A stretch of DNA of 64,000 bases from Nocardia cyriacigeorgica (GCF_010858045.1 NZ_JAAGVC010000010.1:62001-126000), one strand, 5' to 3'; shown: positions 1 to 9,273, numbered from the stretch's first letter. The notes: generated by a model from the letters alone, not told the origin. Program-made: numbers and translations.

Positions 1-1542
1 ACCGGAAGCAGCGAGTTCCACGGCCTTTTCGATCTCGGGCGAGAGATGACGGTCGGTGCCGGGGCCTTCGATGTGCTCGCGGAGCACGGCGCGCACGGCG
101 GACGTCGCGGGGGACGGCTCGAGCGGGGCGCGCAGGTCGAGGGCGCGGGCGGCGGTCAATGCCTCGATGGCGAGGACGCGGGTCAGGCCGTCGAGCGCTC
201 GGCGCAGCTTGCGGGCGGCGGACCAACCCATGGACACGTGGTCTTCCTGCATGGCCGAGGACGGGATCGAGTCGACGCTGGCGGGAGCCGCCAGGCGCTT
301 GAGCTCGGAAACTATTGCCGCCTGGGTGTATTGGGCGATCATGTGTCCGCTGTCCACGCCCGGATCGTCGGCCAGGAACGGCGGCAGCCCGTGGTTGCGG
401 GCTTTGTCGAGGAAGCGGTCGGTGCGGCGTTCGCTGATGCTGGCCACGTCGGCGACGACGATGGCGAGGAAGTCGAGCACGTAGGCGACGGGCGCGCCGT
501 GGAAGTTGCCATTGGATTCGACGCGGCCGTCGAGGGTGACGACCGGGTTGTCGACGGCGCTGGCCAGCTCGCAGGCCGCTACCCGCTCGGCGTGGGCGAG
601 GGTGTCGCGGGCGCCGCCGGCCACCTGGGGGGCGCACCGTAGGGAGTAGGCGTCCTGGACGACGGTGCAGTCGGGGTTGGCGTGGCTGGCGACGATGGGC
701 GAATCCTTCAGCAGCCGAGTCATATTCGCCGCCGCGACGGCCTGGCCGGGCTGGGGGCGCAGGGCTTGTAGATCGGCGGCGAAGACCTTGTCGGTGCCGA
801 GCAGTCCCTCCACGCTCATCGACGCCGTCACGTCGGCGAGCTGCAACAACTTGCGCAGATCATGGCAGGCCAGCACCAGCATGCCGAGCATGCCGTCGGT
901 GCCGTTGATCAGGGCCAGGCCTTCCTTCTCCTCGAGTTCGACCGGCTCGATACCGGCGGCGGCGAGGGCCTGGGCGGCGGGCATCAGCTCGCCGGCGGCA
1001 TCGCGCACGGTGCCCTCACCGAGCACGGCCAGCGCCACGTGCGCGAGCGGTGCGAGGTCGCCCGAGCAGCCGAGGCTGCCGTACTCGTGCACGACCGGCG
1101 TGATGCCTGCCGACAGCAGCGCGGCATAAACCTGCGCGACCTGCGGACGGACCCCGGTACGGCCGGTGGCCAGCGTGGACAGCCGCAACAGCATCAGCGC
1201 GCGCACCACCTCACGCTCCACCTCGGGCCCGGAGCCCGCGGCATGGGAGCGCACCAGGCTGCGCTGCAATTGTTTGCGCAGCTCCAGCGGGATATGCCGG
1301 ACCGCGAGGGCGCCGAACCCGGTGGACACGCCGTAGACGGGCTTCGGGTCGGCGGCCAGCGCCTCGATCCGCTTGCGGCTTTCCGCCAGCGCGGCCAGCG
1401 CATCGTCCGACAGCTGGACCGGGGCGTCGTACCTGGCCACCCGCACGACGTCTTCAGGCGCCACGGGACCGGTCCCGACGATCACCGGATCGGTATTGCC
1501 CGCCACTGCTCGCTCCGCGCGCGGCAAGGTCTCCATACTCAC
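1..1542 (-). CDS. hutH: Histidine ammonia-lyase HutH (3' end cut by window)
   Basis: Deaminates L-histidine to trans-urocanate, the first step of histidine catabolism in the cytoplasm. The frame is open from the GTG at 1542 to the window edge, 514 codons, so only a few C-terminal residues can be missing from a family of about 510 aa. The N-terminal YGVSTGFGAL motif is present. The loop that forms the MIO electrophile reads GSLGCSGDLAPLAH, so the triad is Cys-Ser-Gly rather than the textbook Ala-Ser-Gly. The GTG is preferred over an in-frame ATG at 1536 because a GGAG at 1550-1553 lies 7 nt upstream of it. The gene follows the permease on the same strand with a gap of about 70 nt, so the two are probably co-transcribed from the promoter at 3298-3327. 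Urocanase (hutU) is not in the window and may lie beyond the left edge. Confidence 0.95.
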   Translation of the reverse strand, partial: MSMETLPRAERAVAGNTDPVIVGTGPVAPEDVVRVARYDAPVQLSDDALAALAESRKRIEALAADPKPVYGVSTGFGALAVRHIPLELRKQLQRSLVRSHAAGSGPEVEREVVRALMLLRLSTLATGRTGVRPQVAQVYAALLSAGITPVVHEYGSLGCSGDLAPLAHVALAVLGEGTVRDAAGELMPAAQALAAAGIEPVELEEKEGLALINGTDGMLGMLVLACHDLRKLLQLADVTASMSVEGLLGTDKVFAADLQALRPQPGQAVAAANMTRLLKDSPIVASHANPDCTVVQDAYSLRCAPQVAGGARDTLAHAERVAACELASAVDNPVVTLDGRVESNGNFHGAPVAYVLDFLAIVVADVASISERRTDRFLDKARNHGLPPFLADDPGVDSGHMIAQYTQAAIVSELKRLAAPASVDSIPSSAMQEDHVSMGWSAARKLRRALDGLTRVLAIEALTAARALDLRAPLEPSPATSAVRAVLREHIEGPGTDRHLSPEIEKAVELAASG

Positions 1543-1614
1543 GATTGTTCTCCGTTTCGAAATAGGTAGTAGGACGAAACTCCGGGGATCCGGAGGGTGC
1601 GGACACGCCATCGG

Positions 1615-3213
1615 TCACCGCAGCGACGACGGTCCCCCTGGCGCCCGAGTCGAAGCCGACGCGGCATCGGTCACCTGTGCCGTATCGCCGGTAGCACCGA
1701 CCGCCGCACCATCGGCCGCCCGAGCCGCACCCGCGGGTTCGGCCACACGAGTTGCGGCGGGCCCAGTACCAGCCGCGACGGCCACACCGCTCTCCTGAAC
1801 CTCCGCTGCCGCACCCGCGGGCATCGGCCCCGCCACCGGCGCGGCACCCGGTTCAGCAGACTCCGGCCGCACCCAGCGCCGATAGGCGAGGAACAGCAGC
1901 GCCAGCCACACCACGCCGACCACCAGCGCGACCCGGCTGTCGTCGTCGAAGGCGATCACGCCGATTACGAACACCAGGAACCCGATGGTGATCAGCTGCC
2001 CGTACGGCCAGAACGGCACCGGGAACTTCAACGCGGCCGCCTCCTGGGCGCTCATCCGGCGACGCGAGCGGTAGTGCGCGAGCAGAATCATCAACCAGAC
2101 GAAGATGGTCGCGAAGGTGGCGATCGAGGCGATCACCAGGAACACCTTGTCCGGGATGAGGTAGTTGAGCAGCACGCCGACCAGCAGCGTGATCGTCATG
2201 ATGACCACCGTCATCCAGGGCACGCCGTTGCGGGAGACCTGCTTCATCACCGCGGGCGCCTGGCCGCGCTGGGCCATCCCGTACATCATCCGGCCCGCGC
2301 CGAAGATATCGCTGTTGATGGCCGACAGCGCCGCGGTGATCACCACGATGTTGAGCACCGTCGCCGCGGGGCCGATGCCGAGGCCGGAGAAGATCTGCAC
2401 GAACGGGCTGCCCTCGGAGCCGATGGTCTGCCAGGGGTTGATCGCCATGATGACGGCCAGTGTCAGCACGTAGAACAGCATGATCCGCACCGGGACGGTA
2501 TTGATCGCACGCGGGATCGTGCGCTCCGGATTCTCGGCTTCACCTGCGGTGATGCCGATGATCTCGGTGCCACCGAAGGCGAACATCACGATCGCGAAGC
2601 AGGCCACGAATCCGCCGAACCCTTCGGGGAAGAATCCGCCGTCGGCCCACAGGTGGCTCACGCCGCTGCTGGTGTCGTGCACGCCGAATCCGAAGATGAG
2701 GATGGCGATGCCGCCGGCGATCATCGCGAGGATCGCGACGATCTTGACCAGGCTGAACCAGAACTCGACCTCGCCGAACACCTTCACGTGCAGCAGGTTG
2801 ATCGCGCCGATGAAGAAGATGATCGCCAGCACCCAGATCCAGCGCGGGACATCGGGGAACCAGAAGCCCATGTATACGCCGAACGCGGTGACGTCGGCGA
2901 GGCAGACGATGATCATCTCGAAGGTGTAGGTCCAGCCGGTCATGAACCCGGCCAGCGGTCCGAGGTGTTTGCTGGCGTACTCGCCGAACGACCCCGAGAC
3001 CGGGTTGCTCACCGCCATCTCCCCCAGCGCCCGCAGCACGATGTAGATCGCGGCGCCGCCGATCAGGTAGGCCAGCAGCACCGAGGGCCCGGCGCGTTTG
3101 ATGGCCTCGGCCGACCCGTAGAACAGGCCGGTCCCGATCGCCGATCCGAGCGCGATGAATCGGATGTGGCGGGCGGTGAGGCCGCGCGTCAGCGCTTCGG
3201 CGGTTGTGTTCAC
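1615..3213 (-). CDS. APC-superfamily amino-acid permease, probable histidine importer
   Basis: Integral membrane proton-coupled amino-acid permease of the AAT (GABA/proline/histidine permease) family. The N-terminus shows the family hallmark [16 protein letters not shown], followed by about twelve hydrophobic segments. The C-terminal tail of about 75 residues is Ala/Gly/Pro-rich and probably cytoplasmic and disordered. I place the start at the GTG at 3213 ([12 protein letters not shown]): GGGAG lies 6 nt upstream, and the reading frame further upstream crosses the promoter and lacks permease character. That gives 532 aa. It precedes hutH on the same strand, and its promoter carries the operator shared with the hutI-hutG arm. 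Histidine is therefore the likeliest substrate, by inference from context; proline or GABA cannot be excluded from sequence. Confidence 0.88.
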   Translation of the reverse strand: MNTTAEALTRGLTARHIRFIALGSAIGTGLFYGSAEAIKRAGPSVLLAYLIGGAAIYIVLRALGEMAVSNPVSGSFGEYASKHLGPLAGFMTGWTYTFEMIIVCLADVTAFGVYMGFWFPDVPRWIWVLAIIFFIGAINLLHVKVFGEVEFWFSLVKIVAILAMIAGGIAILIFGFGVHDTSSGVSHLWADGGFFPEGFGGFVACFAIVMFAFGGTEIIGITAGEAENPERTIPRAINTVPVRIMLFYVLTLAVIMAINPWQTIGSEGSPFVQIFSGLGIGPAATVLNIVVITAALSAINSDIFGAGRMMYGMAQRGQAPAVMKQVSRNGVPWMTVVIMTITLLVGVLLNYLIPDKVFLVIASIATFATIFVWLMILLAHYRSRRRMSAQEAAALKFPVPFWPYGQLITIGFLVFVIGVIAFDDDSRVALVVGVVWLALLFLAYRRWVRPESAEPGAAPVAGPMPAGAAAEVQESGVAVAAGTGPAATRVAEPAGAARAADGAAVGATGDTAQVTDAASASTRAPGGPSSLR

Positions 3214-3297
3214 ACCAAACTCCCGGGTTCGAAATGGGGCAGCAGTCGAGCAATGCGGTTCGAGCATCGATGTGCGTGGGGTCACATCGGCCCTACA

Positions 3298-3327
3298 TGT
3301 ATAAGCCTATCTATACAGGAATGTCAA
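3298..3327 (-). promoter_or_regulatory. Promoter of permease-hutH with operator in the spacer
   Basis: On the minus strand TTGACA (3327-3322) and TATACA (3303-3298) are separated by 18 bp. The spacer contains the near-palindrome CCTGTATAGATAGG (3319-3306). The same arrangement recurs at 6519-6547. The operator core GTATAGAT matches 7 of 8 positions of GTMTAKAC, the consensus known for HutC-subfamily GntR repressors. Transcription would start near 3290, giving a leader of roughly 77 nt before the GTG at 3213. Confidence 0.75.
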
Positions 3328-3422
3328 CGTCCCCCGGCTCGCCACTCTCGCGGCTCGATTCGCTCTGGACAAATTCTGCGATCCAGGTCATAGTCGTTTC
3401 ATGCCGCCTAGTGGCATTCGAC

Positions 3423-3437
3423 TTTCATCAGATGAAA
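3423..3437. promoter_or_regulatory. Palindrome upstream of the acyl-CoA dehydrogenase operon
   Basis: TTTCATCAGATGAAA is a perfect 7-bp inverted repeat about a single central base, ending 25 nt before the GTG at 3463. Its size and position suit an operator. The IclR-family gene at the end of this operon is the obvious candidate autoregulator. This is inference; no promoter hexamers are clear around it. Confidence 0.45.
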
Positions 3438-3462
3438 TTTCTAGCCCGTCGAGGAGACCCTC

Positions 3463-4626
3463 GTGACCGTTGACCTACTCGATCGTTCGCTCGATACGAC
3501 CGACCTACGCCGCACCGTGCGCGCCTTCGCGAATGCCGAGATCCTGCCGGGCGCCGCCGCCCGCGACGAGTCCAGGCAATTCCCTGCCGAACTGATCCGC
3601 CGGCTCGCCGAACAGGACCTCATGGGCATTTCGGTGCCCGAGGAGCTGGGCGGGCTCGGCCTCTCGACGCGCGCCCAGCTCGTCGCCATCGAAGAGGTGG
3701 CCCGCGCCGACGCCGCGCTAGCCTCGATCTACACCGCCCACTACCTCGGCCTCGAGCCGATCCTGGTCGGCGGAACCGCCGAACAGCAGCGACGCTGGCT
3801 ACCCGCGCTCGCCTCGGGTCAGCAGCTGGCCGGATTCGCCCTCACCGAACCCGACGCGGGCTCGGACATCGCCTCCATGCGCACGGTGGCGCGCCGCGAT
3901 GACGACGGCTGGCACCTCAACGGCGCCAAGACCTTCATCTCCAATGCCCGCGAGGCCGACCTGCTCGTGCTCTTCGCCAAGACCGACCCGAATGCCGGAT
4001 TCCGCGGCATCACCGCGTTCGCGGTACCGAAGGGCACGCCGGGCATCTCGTTCTCGGAGCCACAGGACAAGCTGGGCATCCGCTCGGCGCCCACCTACAC
4101 CGTGTACCTCGACGACGTCGTCCTGCCGCACGATGCGGTGATCGGCACCGAGGGCCGCGGCGGCAATATCGCGCTCACCGCGCTCAACCGCGCCCGCATC
4201 GACGTCGCCGCGATGGCCGATGGAATCGCCCTGCGCGCATGGGAACTCGGCCGCGAGTACGCCACCGAACGCAAGCAGTTCGGCCATCCGATCGCCGAAT
4301 TCCAGGCCATCCAACTGCTTCTCGGCGCTTGCGATGCCGAGCTGGTGGCGGCCAGGGTGACCGCGGATTGGGCCGCCGATGTGAAGGACGCCGGTCAGGA
4401 CCTGCGCCGGGCCGCCTCGATCGCGAAGTACACCGCGACCGAAGCCTGCTTCCGGATCGTCGACCGAGTGGTGCAGATCCACGGCGGCGCCGGCTTCATG
4501 CGCGAATCCGAAATCGAGCGGCTCTACCGCGACTGCCGCATCCTGCGCATCTTCGAGGGCACCTCGCAGATCCAGCTGCTGACCATCGCGGGCAACGCGC
4601 CCTCGACCCGAACCCTCGACTACTGA
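3463..4626 (+). CDS. Acyl-CoA dehydrogenase
   Basis: FAD-dependent alpha,beta-dehydrogenation of an acyl-CoA thioester, passing electrons to ETF. The protein is 387 aa, normal for the family. It has the N-terminal helical domain, the FAD/substrate motif FALTEPDAGSD near residue 130, a middle beta-domain, and a C-terminal helical domain with GREYATERKQFG and QIHGGAGF. IFEGTSQIQ carries the glutamate used as catalytic base in short/medium-chain enzymes. GAGGAG lies 8 nt upstream of the GTG start. The CoA-transferase follows after 9 nt and then an IclR regulator, so the three form an operon. The pairing with a family III CoA-transferase suggests catabolism of a small carboxylic or dicarboxylic acid. 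The substrate is not recognisable; a glutaryl-CoA-type reaction is one possibility. Confidence 0.92.
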   Translation: MTVDLLDRSLDTTDLRRTVRAFANAEILPGAAARDESRQFPAELIRRLAEQDLMGISVPEELGGLGLSTRAQLVAIEEVARADAALASIYTAHYLGLEPILVGGTAEQQRRWLPALASGQQLAGFALTEPDAGSDIASMRTVARRDDDGWHLNGAKTFISNAREADLLVLFAKTDPNAGFRGITAFAVPKGTPGISFSEPQDKLGIRSAPTYTVYLDDVVLPHDAVIGTEGRGGNIALTALNRARIDVAAMADGIALRAWELGREYATERKQFGHPIAEFQAIQLLLGACDAELVAARVTADWAADVKDAGQDLRRAASIAKYTATEACFRIVDRVVQIHGGAGFMRESEIERLYRDCRILRIFEGTSQIQLLTIAGNAPSTRTLDY

Positions 4627-4635
4627 GAGGCCAAC

Positions 4636-5781
4636 ATGAACGCACTACCCCCGCTCGACGGCGTCCGCGTCGTCGATCTGTCCCGGGTGCTGGCCGGGCC
4701 GTACTGCACCGCACTGCTCGCCGACGCCGGCGCCGACGTGGTGAAGGTGGAGGCCCGAACCGGAGAGGACGCCCGCCACCTCGGCCCGTTCCGCGACGGC
4801 GAGAGCATCTACTTCACGCTGCTCAACCGCGGCAAACGCTCGATCGCACTCGACCTGAAGTCCCCGGAAGGTCGCGATGCGGTGCTGCGGCTGATCGAGG
4901 ACGCCGACGTGGTGGTCGAGAACTTCCGCCCCGGTGTCACCACCCGCCTCGGCATCGACTACGCGGCGGCTCGTGCGCGCAATCCGCGCATCGTCTACGC
5001 CTCCATCTCCGGCTTCGGCCAGCACGGCCCGATGTCCGGGGCCGCCGCCTACGACCTGGTCGTACAGGCCCTGTCCGGCATCATGAGCATCACCGGTTCG
5101 CCCGAATCCGGCCCGACCCGGCTCGGCGAATCCTTCGGCGACCTGATCGCGGGCCTGTTCGCGGCGTGGGGCATCAGCACCGCACTGCTCGCCGCCAGGG
5201 CCACCGGCGCCGGCCAGCACCTCGACATCGCGATGTTCGACAGCATGCTCGCCATGCTCCCGACGGCACACAGCCAACTCCAGGCCACCGGAACCGCTCC
5301 GGAGCGAGTGGGCAACCGGCATCCCATCTCGACTCCATTCGACACCTACCGGGCCGATGACGGCCTGTTCGTCCTCGCCGTCGCCAGCCAGTCCGGTTTC
5401 GAGAAGCTGGCCAGAACGATGCAACGCGAAGACCTGATCGCCGATCCTCGCTTCGCCGACGACACCGCGCGCACCCGCAACGAGCCCGCGCTGCGCAAGG
5501 AGATCGAGAACTGGGCCGCCGGACGCACCGTCGCCGAGATCGTGGACATCCTCGGCACCGCCGGACTGGCGAGCTCGCCGGTGTGGGACGTAGCGGAAGC
5601 GCTCGGTTCCGAGCTGGCACGCAGCCGCGGTGTAGTCGAGTCCTTCGAGCATCCGGCGGCGGGCACCGTAAGCTACGTGCGGCAACCCGTCGTCTTCGGC
5701 GGCAGCGCACGGCCGCCGGTACGGCGAAGCCCGCTGCTGGACGAGCATCACGACGAAGTGCTCGCAGAGCTGCGGCGATAG
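4636..5781 (+). CDS. CaiB/BaiF family III CoA-transferase
   Basis: Transfers CoA between an acyl-CoA donor and a carboxylic acid in the cytoplasm. At 381 aa it has the normal family length. The N-terminus PPLDGVRVVDLSRVLAGPY, the GADVVKVE strand and FGQHGP are typical. AAYDLVVQALSG around residue 140 supplies the conserved aspartate that forms the aspartyl-CoA intermediate. It starts 9 nt after the acyl-CoA dehydrogenase and ends 15 nt before the IclR gene. It probably activates the acid that the dehydrogenase then oxidises. The substrate is unknown. Location inside the hut locus may be coincidence, or may link it to a downstream product such as glutamate-derived acids (inference). Confidence 0.9.
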   Translation: MNALPPLDGVRVVDLSRVLAGPYCTALLADAGADVVKVEARTGEDARHLGPFRDGESIYFTLLNRGKRSIALDLKSPEGRDAVLRLIEDADVVVENFRPGVTTRLGIDYAAARARNPRIVYASISGFGQHGPMSGAAAYDLVVQALSGIMSITGSPESGPTRLGESFGDLIAGLFAAWGISTALLAARATGAGQHLDIAMFDSMLAMLPTAHSQLQATGTAPERVGNRHPISTPFDTYRADDGLFVLAVASQSGFEKLARTMQREDLIADPRFADDTARTRNEPALRKEIENWAAGRTVAEIVDILGTAGLASSPVWDVAEALGSELARSRGVVESFEHPAAGTVSYVRQPVVFGGSARPPVRRSPLLDEHHDEVLAELRR

Positions 5782-5796
5782 CCCGGCACCCGGCGC

Positions 5797-6480
5797 ATGG
5801 AGGAAACGCGAATGGCTCCCGGCGAGGTCACCCGCAGCGTGAGCCGGACCTTCGAGTTGCTCGGCGCCATCATCGAGCACGGCGGCCTGAGCCTCGCCGA
5901 CGCCGCCAAGGCCACCGACCTGGCCACCAGTACCGCGCTGCGGCTGATCCGCAGCCTGGAGCAGACCGAGTTCGTGCTGCGCGGCGAGGACAACGTCTAC
6001 CGGGTGGGCCCGCGCCTATTGCAGATCGGGGCGCGCGCCATCGCCGACAACCAGCTGGTGCTGCGGGCCCGGCCGGCGATGATCGAGATCGCCGAGACCA
6101 CCAGGGAATCGACCTACCTGTCCGCGCCGGGACCGCACGGCACCGCGCTCTACATCGCGCAGATCGAGGGCACCTACGCCATCCGGCATATGGGCTGGGT
6201 CGGGCAGACGGTGCCGCTGATCGGCACCGCGGTGGGCGCGGCCTTGCGTGGTGAGGTCGGCGCCGAGGGCTACGCCATCGCCCACGACACTCTCGAGGAA
6301 CATTCGACCGGCGTCGCAGCGCCGATCCACGACGCGACCGGACGGATCGCCGGGGCGCTGAGCATCATCGGCCCCACCTTCCGCCTCGACGATCAGACCT
6401 GCGCCGAACACGGCCGGGTACTGGTCGACCACTGCGCCCGGCTCTCGGCCGAGCTCGGTCGCAGCACCACCTCGCACTGA
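5797..6480 (+). CDS. IclR-family transcriptional regulator, shortened ligand domain
   Basis: DNA-binding regulator with an N-terminal winged helix (SVSRTFELLGAI through ATSTALRLIRSLEQ, residues about 8-55) and a C-terminal IclR effector domain. It is 227 aa, shorter than the usual 245-260. The shortening is localised: GTAVGAALRGEV near residue 145 runs almost directly into GYAIAHDTLEEHSTGVAAPI, skipping roughly 40 residues of helical segment normally found there. It is the third gene of the acyl-CoA dehydrogenase/CoA-transferase operon and probably controls that operon, perhaps through the palindrome at 3423-3437. I doubt that it is the hut regulator, because the hut operators look like GntR/HutC sites. 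Confidence 0.88.
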   Translation: MEETRMAPGEVTRSVSRTFELLGAIIEHGGLSLADAAKATDLATSTALRLIRSLEQTEFVLRGEDNVYRVGPRLLQIGARAIADNQLVLRARPAMIEIAETTRESTYLSAPGPHGTALYIAQIEGTYAIRHMGWVGQTVPLIGTAVGAALRGEVGAEGYAIAHDTLEEHSTGVAAPIHDATGRIAGALSIIGPTFRLDDQTCAEHGRVLVDHCARLSAELGRSTTSH

Positions 6481-6518
6481 TCCATCGCCGATCACACACC
6501 ACGTCGGATTCCAGCCTC

Positions 6519-6547
6519 TTGACAGCCTGTCTATACAGGCATATACA
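6519..6547 (+). promoter_or_regulatory. Promoter of NCS1 permease-hutI-hutG with operator in the spacer
   Basis: TTGACA (6519-6524) and TATACA (6542-6547) are separated by 17 bp. The spacer contains the near-palindrome CCTGTCTATACAGG (6526-6539), whose core GTCTATAC fits the HutC-type GntR consensus GTMTAKAC exactly. A repressor here would block RNA polymerase directly. The arrangement repeats the promoter at 3298-3327, so one regulator can control both arms of the hut locus. The leader to the ATG at 6652 would be about 100 nt. Confidence 0.8.
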
Positions 6548-6651
6548 TATCCGGTGTGGCGTGATCCAACACACAGCATCGAACCGTTGTGAAGGGCGCC
6601 GCAAGCCGAGTCGCCCCGCAGTGATTTCGCCGCAGAAAGTCAGGCACCGCC

Positions 6652-8088
6652 ATGAAGAACGACGGCACCCAAGAGGACCTGCTCACCCTCGAACGTCGCA
6701 CCATCGACGTCGTCCCCGACAACGAGCGCCACGGCACCCCGCGCAGTCAGTTCACGCTCTGGTTCGGGGCGAATATGCAGATCACCGCCATAGTCGACGG
6801 CGCGTTGGCCGTCGTCTTCGGCGCCGACGCCATCTGGGCCATCATCGGTCTGCTCATCGGCAACGTCTTCGGCGGGGCGGTGATGGCACTGCATTCGGCG
6901 CAGGGCCCGCGCATGGGGCTACCGCAGATGATCTCCAGCCGCGCCCAGTTCGGCGTCAAGGGTGCGGTGGTGCCTCTGGTGCTGGTGATCCTGATGTACC
7001 TGGGCTTCGCCGCGACCGGCACCGTGCTCGCCGGGCAAGCCGTGAACAAGGTGCTCGGCATCGACAACCCGACGATCGGCATCCTGATCTTCGGCGGGCT
7101 CACCGCGTTCGTCGCGATCACCGGATATCGGCTGATCCACATGGTCGGGCGGGTCGCCACCGTCATCGGCATCATCGGGTTCAGCTACCTGGCGGTCCGG
7201 TTGTTCACCGAATACAACGTCGGCGATTACCTCGGCATCGTCGGATTCGATGCGGTGACCTTCCTGCTCGCCATCTCCCTCGGCGCGGGCTGGCAGCTCA
7301 CCTTCGGCCCCTACGTCGCCGACTACTCCCGCTACCTGCCGCGCAGCACCAGCGAACGCACCACGTTCTGGTCCACCTTCCTGGGCAGCGTCATCGGTTC
7401 GCAGTGGTCGATGACCTTCGGCGCGCTGGTCGCTGCCGTCGCCGGGGATGCCTTCCTCGGCAATCAGGTCGGCTTCATGGGTGAGCTGGCCGGCCCGGCC
7501 GCCATCGCGTTCCTGATCTACCTGGTGATCGTGGTCGGCAAGCTGACGGTCAATGTGCTCAACGCCTACGGCGGGTTCATGTCGATCCTCACCACCGTCA
7601 CCGCGTTCAACGGCCGCTCGCACATCTCCACCACCGCCCGCACCCTCTACATCCTCGGATTCGTCGGGGTGTCGATGCTGATCGCGATCGCCGCGAGCGC
7701 AGACTTCCTGGAGAACTTCAAGAATTTCGTGCTCGTGCTGCTGATGGTGTTCACCCCGTGGAGCGCGATCAACCTGATCGACTACTACCTGATCTCCAAG
7801 GAACGCATCGATCTGCCCGCGCTCTACGACCCCAAGGGCCGCTACGGGTCATGGAATGTGCCTGCGCTGATCTGCTACGCGCTGGGTGTCGTCGCCCAGA
7901 TCCCGTTCCTGGCGCAGAAGATGTACACCGGGCCCGTCACCGAGATGCTCGGCGGCGCCGATATCTCGTGGATCGTCGGCATCGTGTTCACCGGCGCCAT
8001 CTACTACCCGGTCGCCAAACGCACCAACAACCCGCCCGCGCAGATGATCTACCCCTCGCACACCGCGATGGTCGACACCCGGATCTAG
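6652..8088 (+). CDS. NCS1-family permease (cytosine/purine type), probable urocanate or imidazole-compound importer
   Basis: Polytopic membrane transporter of 478 aa in the nucleobase:cation symporter-1 family. Diagnostic stretches are RSQFTLWFGANMQ at the N-terminus, GPRMGLPQMISSRAQFG near residue 85, and FGPYVADYSRYLPR near residue 222, with about twelve hydrophobic segments. It starts the operon read from the promoter at 6519 and ends 9 nt before hutI. In Pseudomonas hut loci an NCS1-type permease has been assigned to urocanate and an APC-type permease to histidine. By analogy this protein may import urocanate, which is inference from context. A nucleobase substrate remains possible. Confidence 0.88.
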   Translation: MKNDGTQEDLLTLERRTIDVVPDNERHGTPRSQFTLWFGANMQITAIVDGALAVVFGADAIWAIIGLLIGNVFGGAVMALHSAQGPRMGLPQMISSRAQFGVKGAVVPLVLVILMYLGFAATGTVLAGQAVNKVLGIDNPTIGILIFGGLTAFVAITGYRLIHMVGRVATVIGIIGFSYLAVRLFTEYNVGDYLGIVGFDAVTFLLAISLGAGWQLTFGPYVADYSRYLPRSTSERTTFWSTFLGSVIGSQWSMTFGALVAAVAGDAFLGNQVGFMGELAGPAAIAFLIYLVIVVGKLTVNVLNAYGGFMSILTTVTAFNGRSHISTTARTLYILGFVGVSMLIAIAASADFLENFKNFVLVLLMVFTPWSAINLIDYYLISKERIDLPALYDPKGRYGSWNVPALICYALGVVAQIPFLAQKMYTGPVTEMLGGADISWIVGIVFTGAIYYPVAKRTNNPPAQMIYPSHTAMVDTRI

Positions 8089-8097
8089 GAGTCATCC

Positions 8098-9273
8098 ATG
8101 GCAACAACGGCACTGACCGGCATCGGACTGCTCGTCACCAACGATCCCGCGCTCGGCGACGGACCGCTGGGCCTGCGGCGCGACGCCGCGATCGTCTTCG
8201 ACGACGGCGTGGTGGCGTGGGTCGGTGATTCCGCCGCCGCACCCGCCGCCGATACCGGGCATGAGCTGGACGGGCGCGCGGTCCTGCCCGGTTTCGTCGA
8301 ATCGCATTCCCACCTGGTGTTCGCCGGTGACCGGGCCGAGGAGTTCGCGGCCAGGATGTCGGGCCAGAAGTACGCGGCAGGCGGCATCCGCACCACCATC
8401 GAGGCCACCCGCGCGGCCACCGACGAGCAGCTCGGCGCGAATGTGCGGCGGTTGATGGACGAATCGCTGCGTGCCGGAAGCACCACCGTGGAATGCAAAT
8501 CCGGGTACGGGCAGTCGGTGGCCGATGAGCTGCGCAGCGTGCAGGTCGCCGGCCGCTACACCGACGAGGTGACGTTGCTGGCCGCGCATGTGGCGCCGCC
8601 GGAGTATGCCGGGCGGATCGACGAATACGTCGCGATGGCCGTCGCGGAGATGATCCCGAAGTGCGCGCCGCACGCGAAATGGATCGACGTGTTCTGTGAG
8701 CACGGCGCCTTCGACCGCGATCAAGCGCATGCCGTGCTGAGCGCGGGTATCGCGCACGGTCTGATCCCGCGAGTACACGGCAACCAGCTGCGCCAGGGGC
8801 CGGGAGTGCAGCTCGCGGTGGAGTTGGGCGCGGCCTCGGTCGACCACGTGACGCATGTGAACGCCGCCGATATCGACGCCCTCGCGCACAGCGACACCGT
8901 GGCCACCCTGCTTCCCGGCGCCGACTTCTGCACGCGCAGTAGCTATCCCGACGCGCGGGCGTTGCTCGACGCCGGAGTGACGGTCGCGCTCGGGGCCGAC
9001 TGCAATCCGGGCACGAGCTACACCACCAGCCTCCCGTTCTGCATCGCGATCGCGGTCCGCGATATGCATATGACGCCCGACGAGGCGGTCTGGGCGGCAA
9101 CCGCCGGGGGCGCCCGCGCGCTGCGCCGCACCGACGTCGGCACGCTCACCCCCGGCACCCGCGCCGACGCGATCGCCCTCGACGCGCCCACCCATCTGCA
9201 CCTGGCCTATCGGCCCGGTGTGCCGCTGATCAGCCACGTGTGGCGCAACGGCACGCTCGCCTACTCGAACTGA
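8098..9273 (+). CDS. hutI: Imidazolonepropionase HutI
   Basis: Hydrolyses 4-imidazolone-5-propionate to N-formimino-L-glutamate, step three of histidine degradation. It is a metal-dependent amidohydrolase of 391 aa, full length. Family marks are [20 protein letters not shown] (first metal HxH, residues about 67-86), [31 protein letters not shown] with a metal histidine, and GADCNPGTS with the metal/catalytic aspartate. AGGAG precedes the ATG by 5 nt. It lies 9 nt after the permease and 9 nt before hutG, a tight operon driven from 6519. Confidence 0.96.
   Translation: MATTALTGIGLLVTNDPALGDGPLGLRRDAAIVFDDGVVAWVGDSAAAPAADTGHELDGRAVLPGFVESHSHLVFAGDRAEEFAARMSGQKYAAGGIRTTIEATRAATDEQLGANVRRLMDESLRAGSTTVECKSGYGQSVADELRSVQVAGRYTDEVTLLAAHVAPPEYAGRIDEYVAMAVAEMIPKCAPHAKWIDVFCEHGAFDRDQAHAVLSAGIAHGLIPRVHGNQLRQGPGVQLAVELGAASVDHVTHVNAADIDALAHSDTVATLLPGADFCTRSSYPDARALLDAGVTVALGADCNPGTSYTTSLPFCIAIAVRDMHMTPDEAVWAATAGGARALRRTDVGTLTPGTRADAIALDAPTHLHLAYRPGVPLISHVWRNGTLAYSN

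Noticed and set aside
862-1569. Long plus-strand open frames across the hutH region
   Set aside because: They are antisense to hutH, have biased composition (Arg/His/Gly) and show no family sequence; the minus strand encodes an unmistakable histidine ammonia-lyase.
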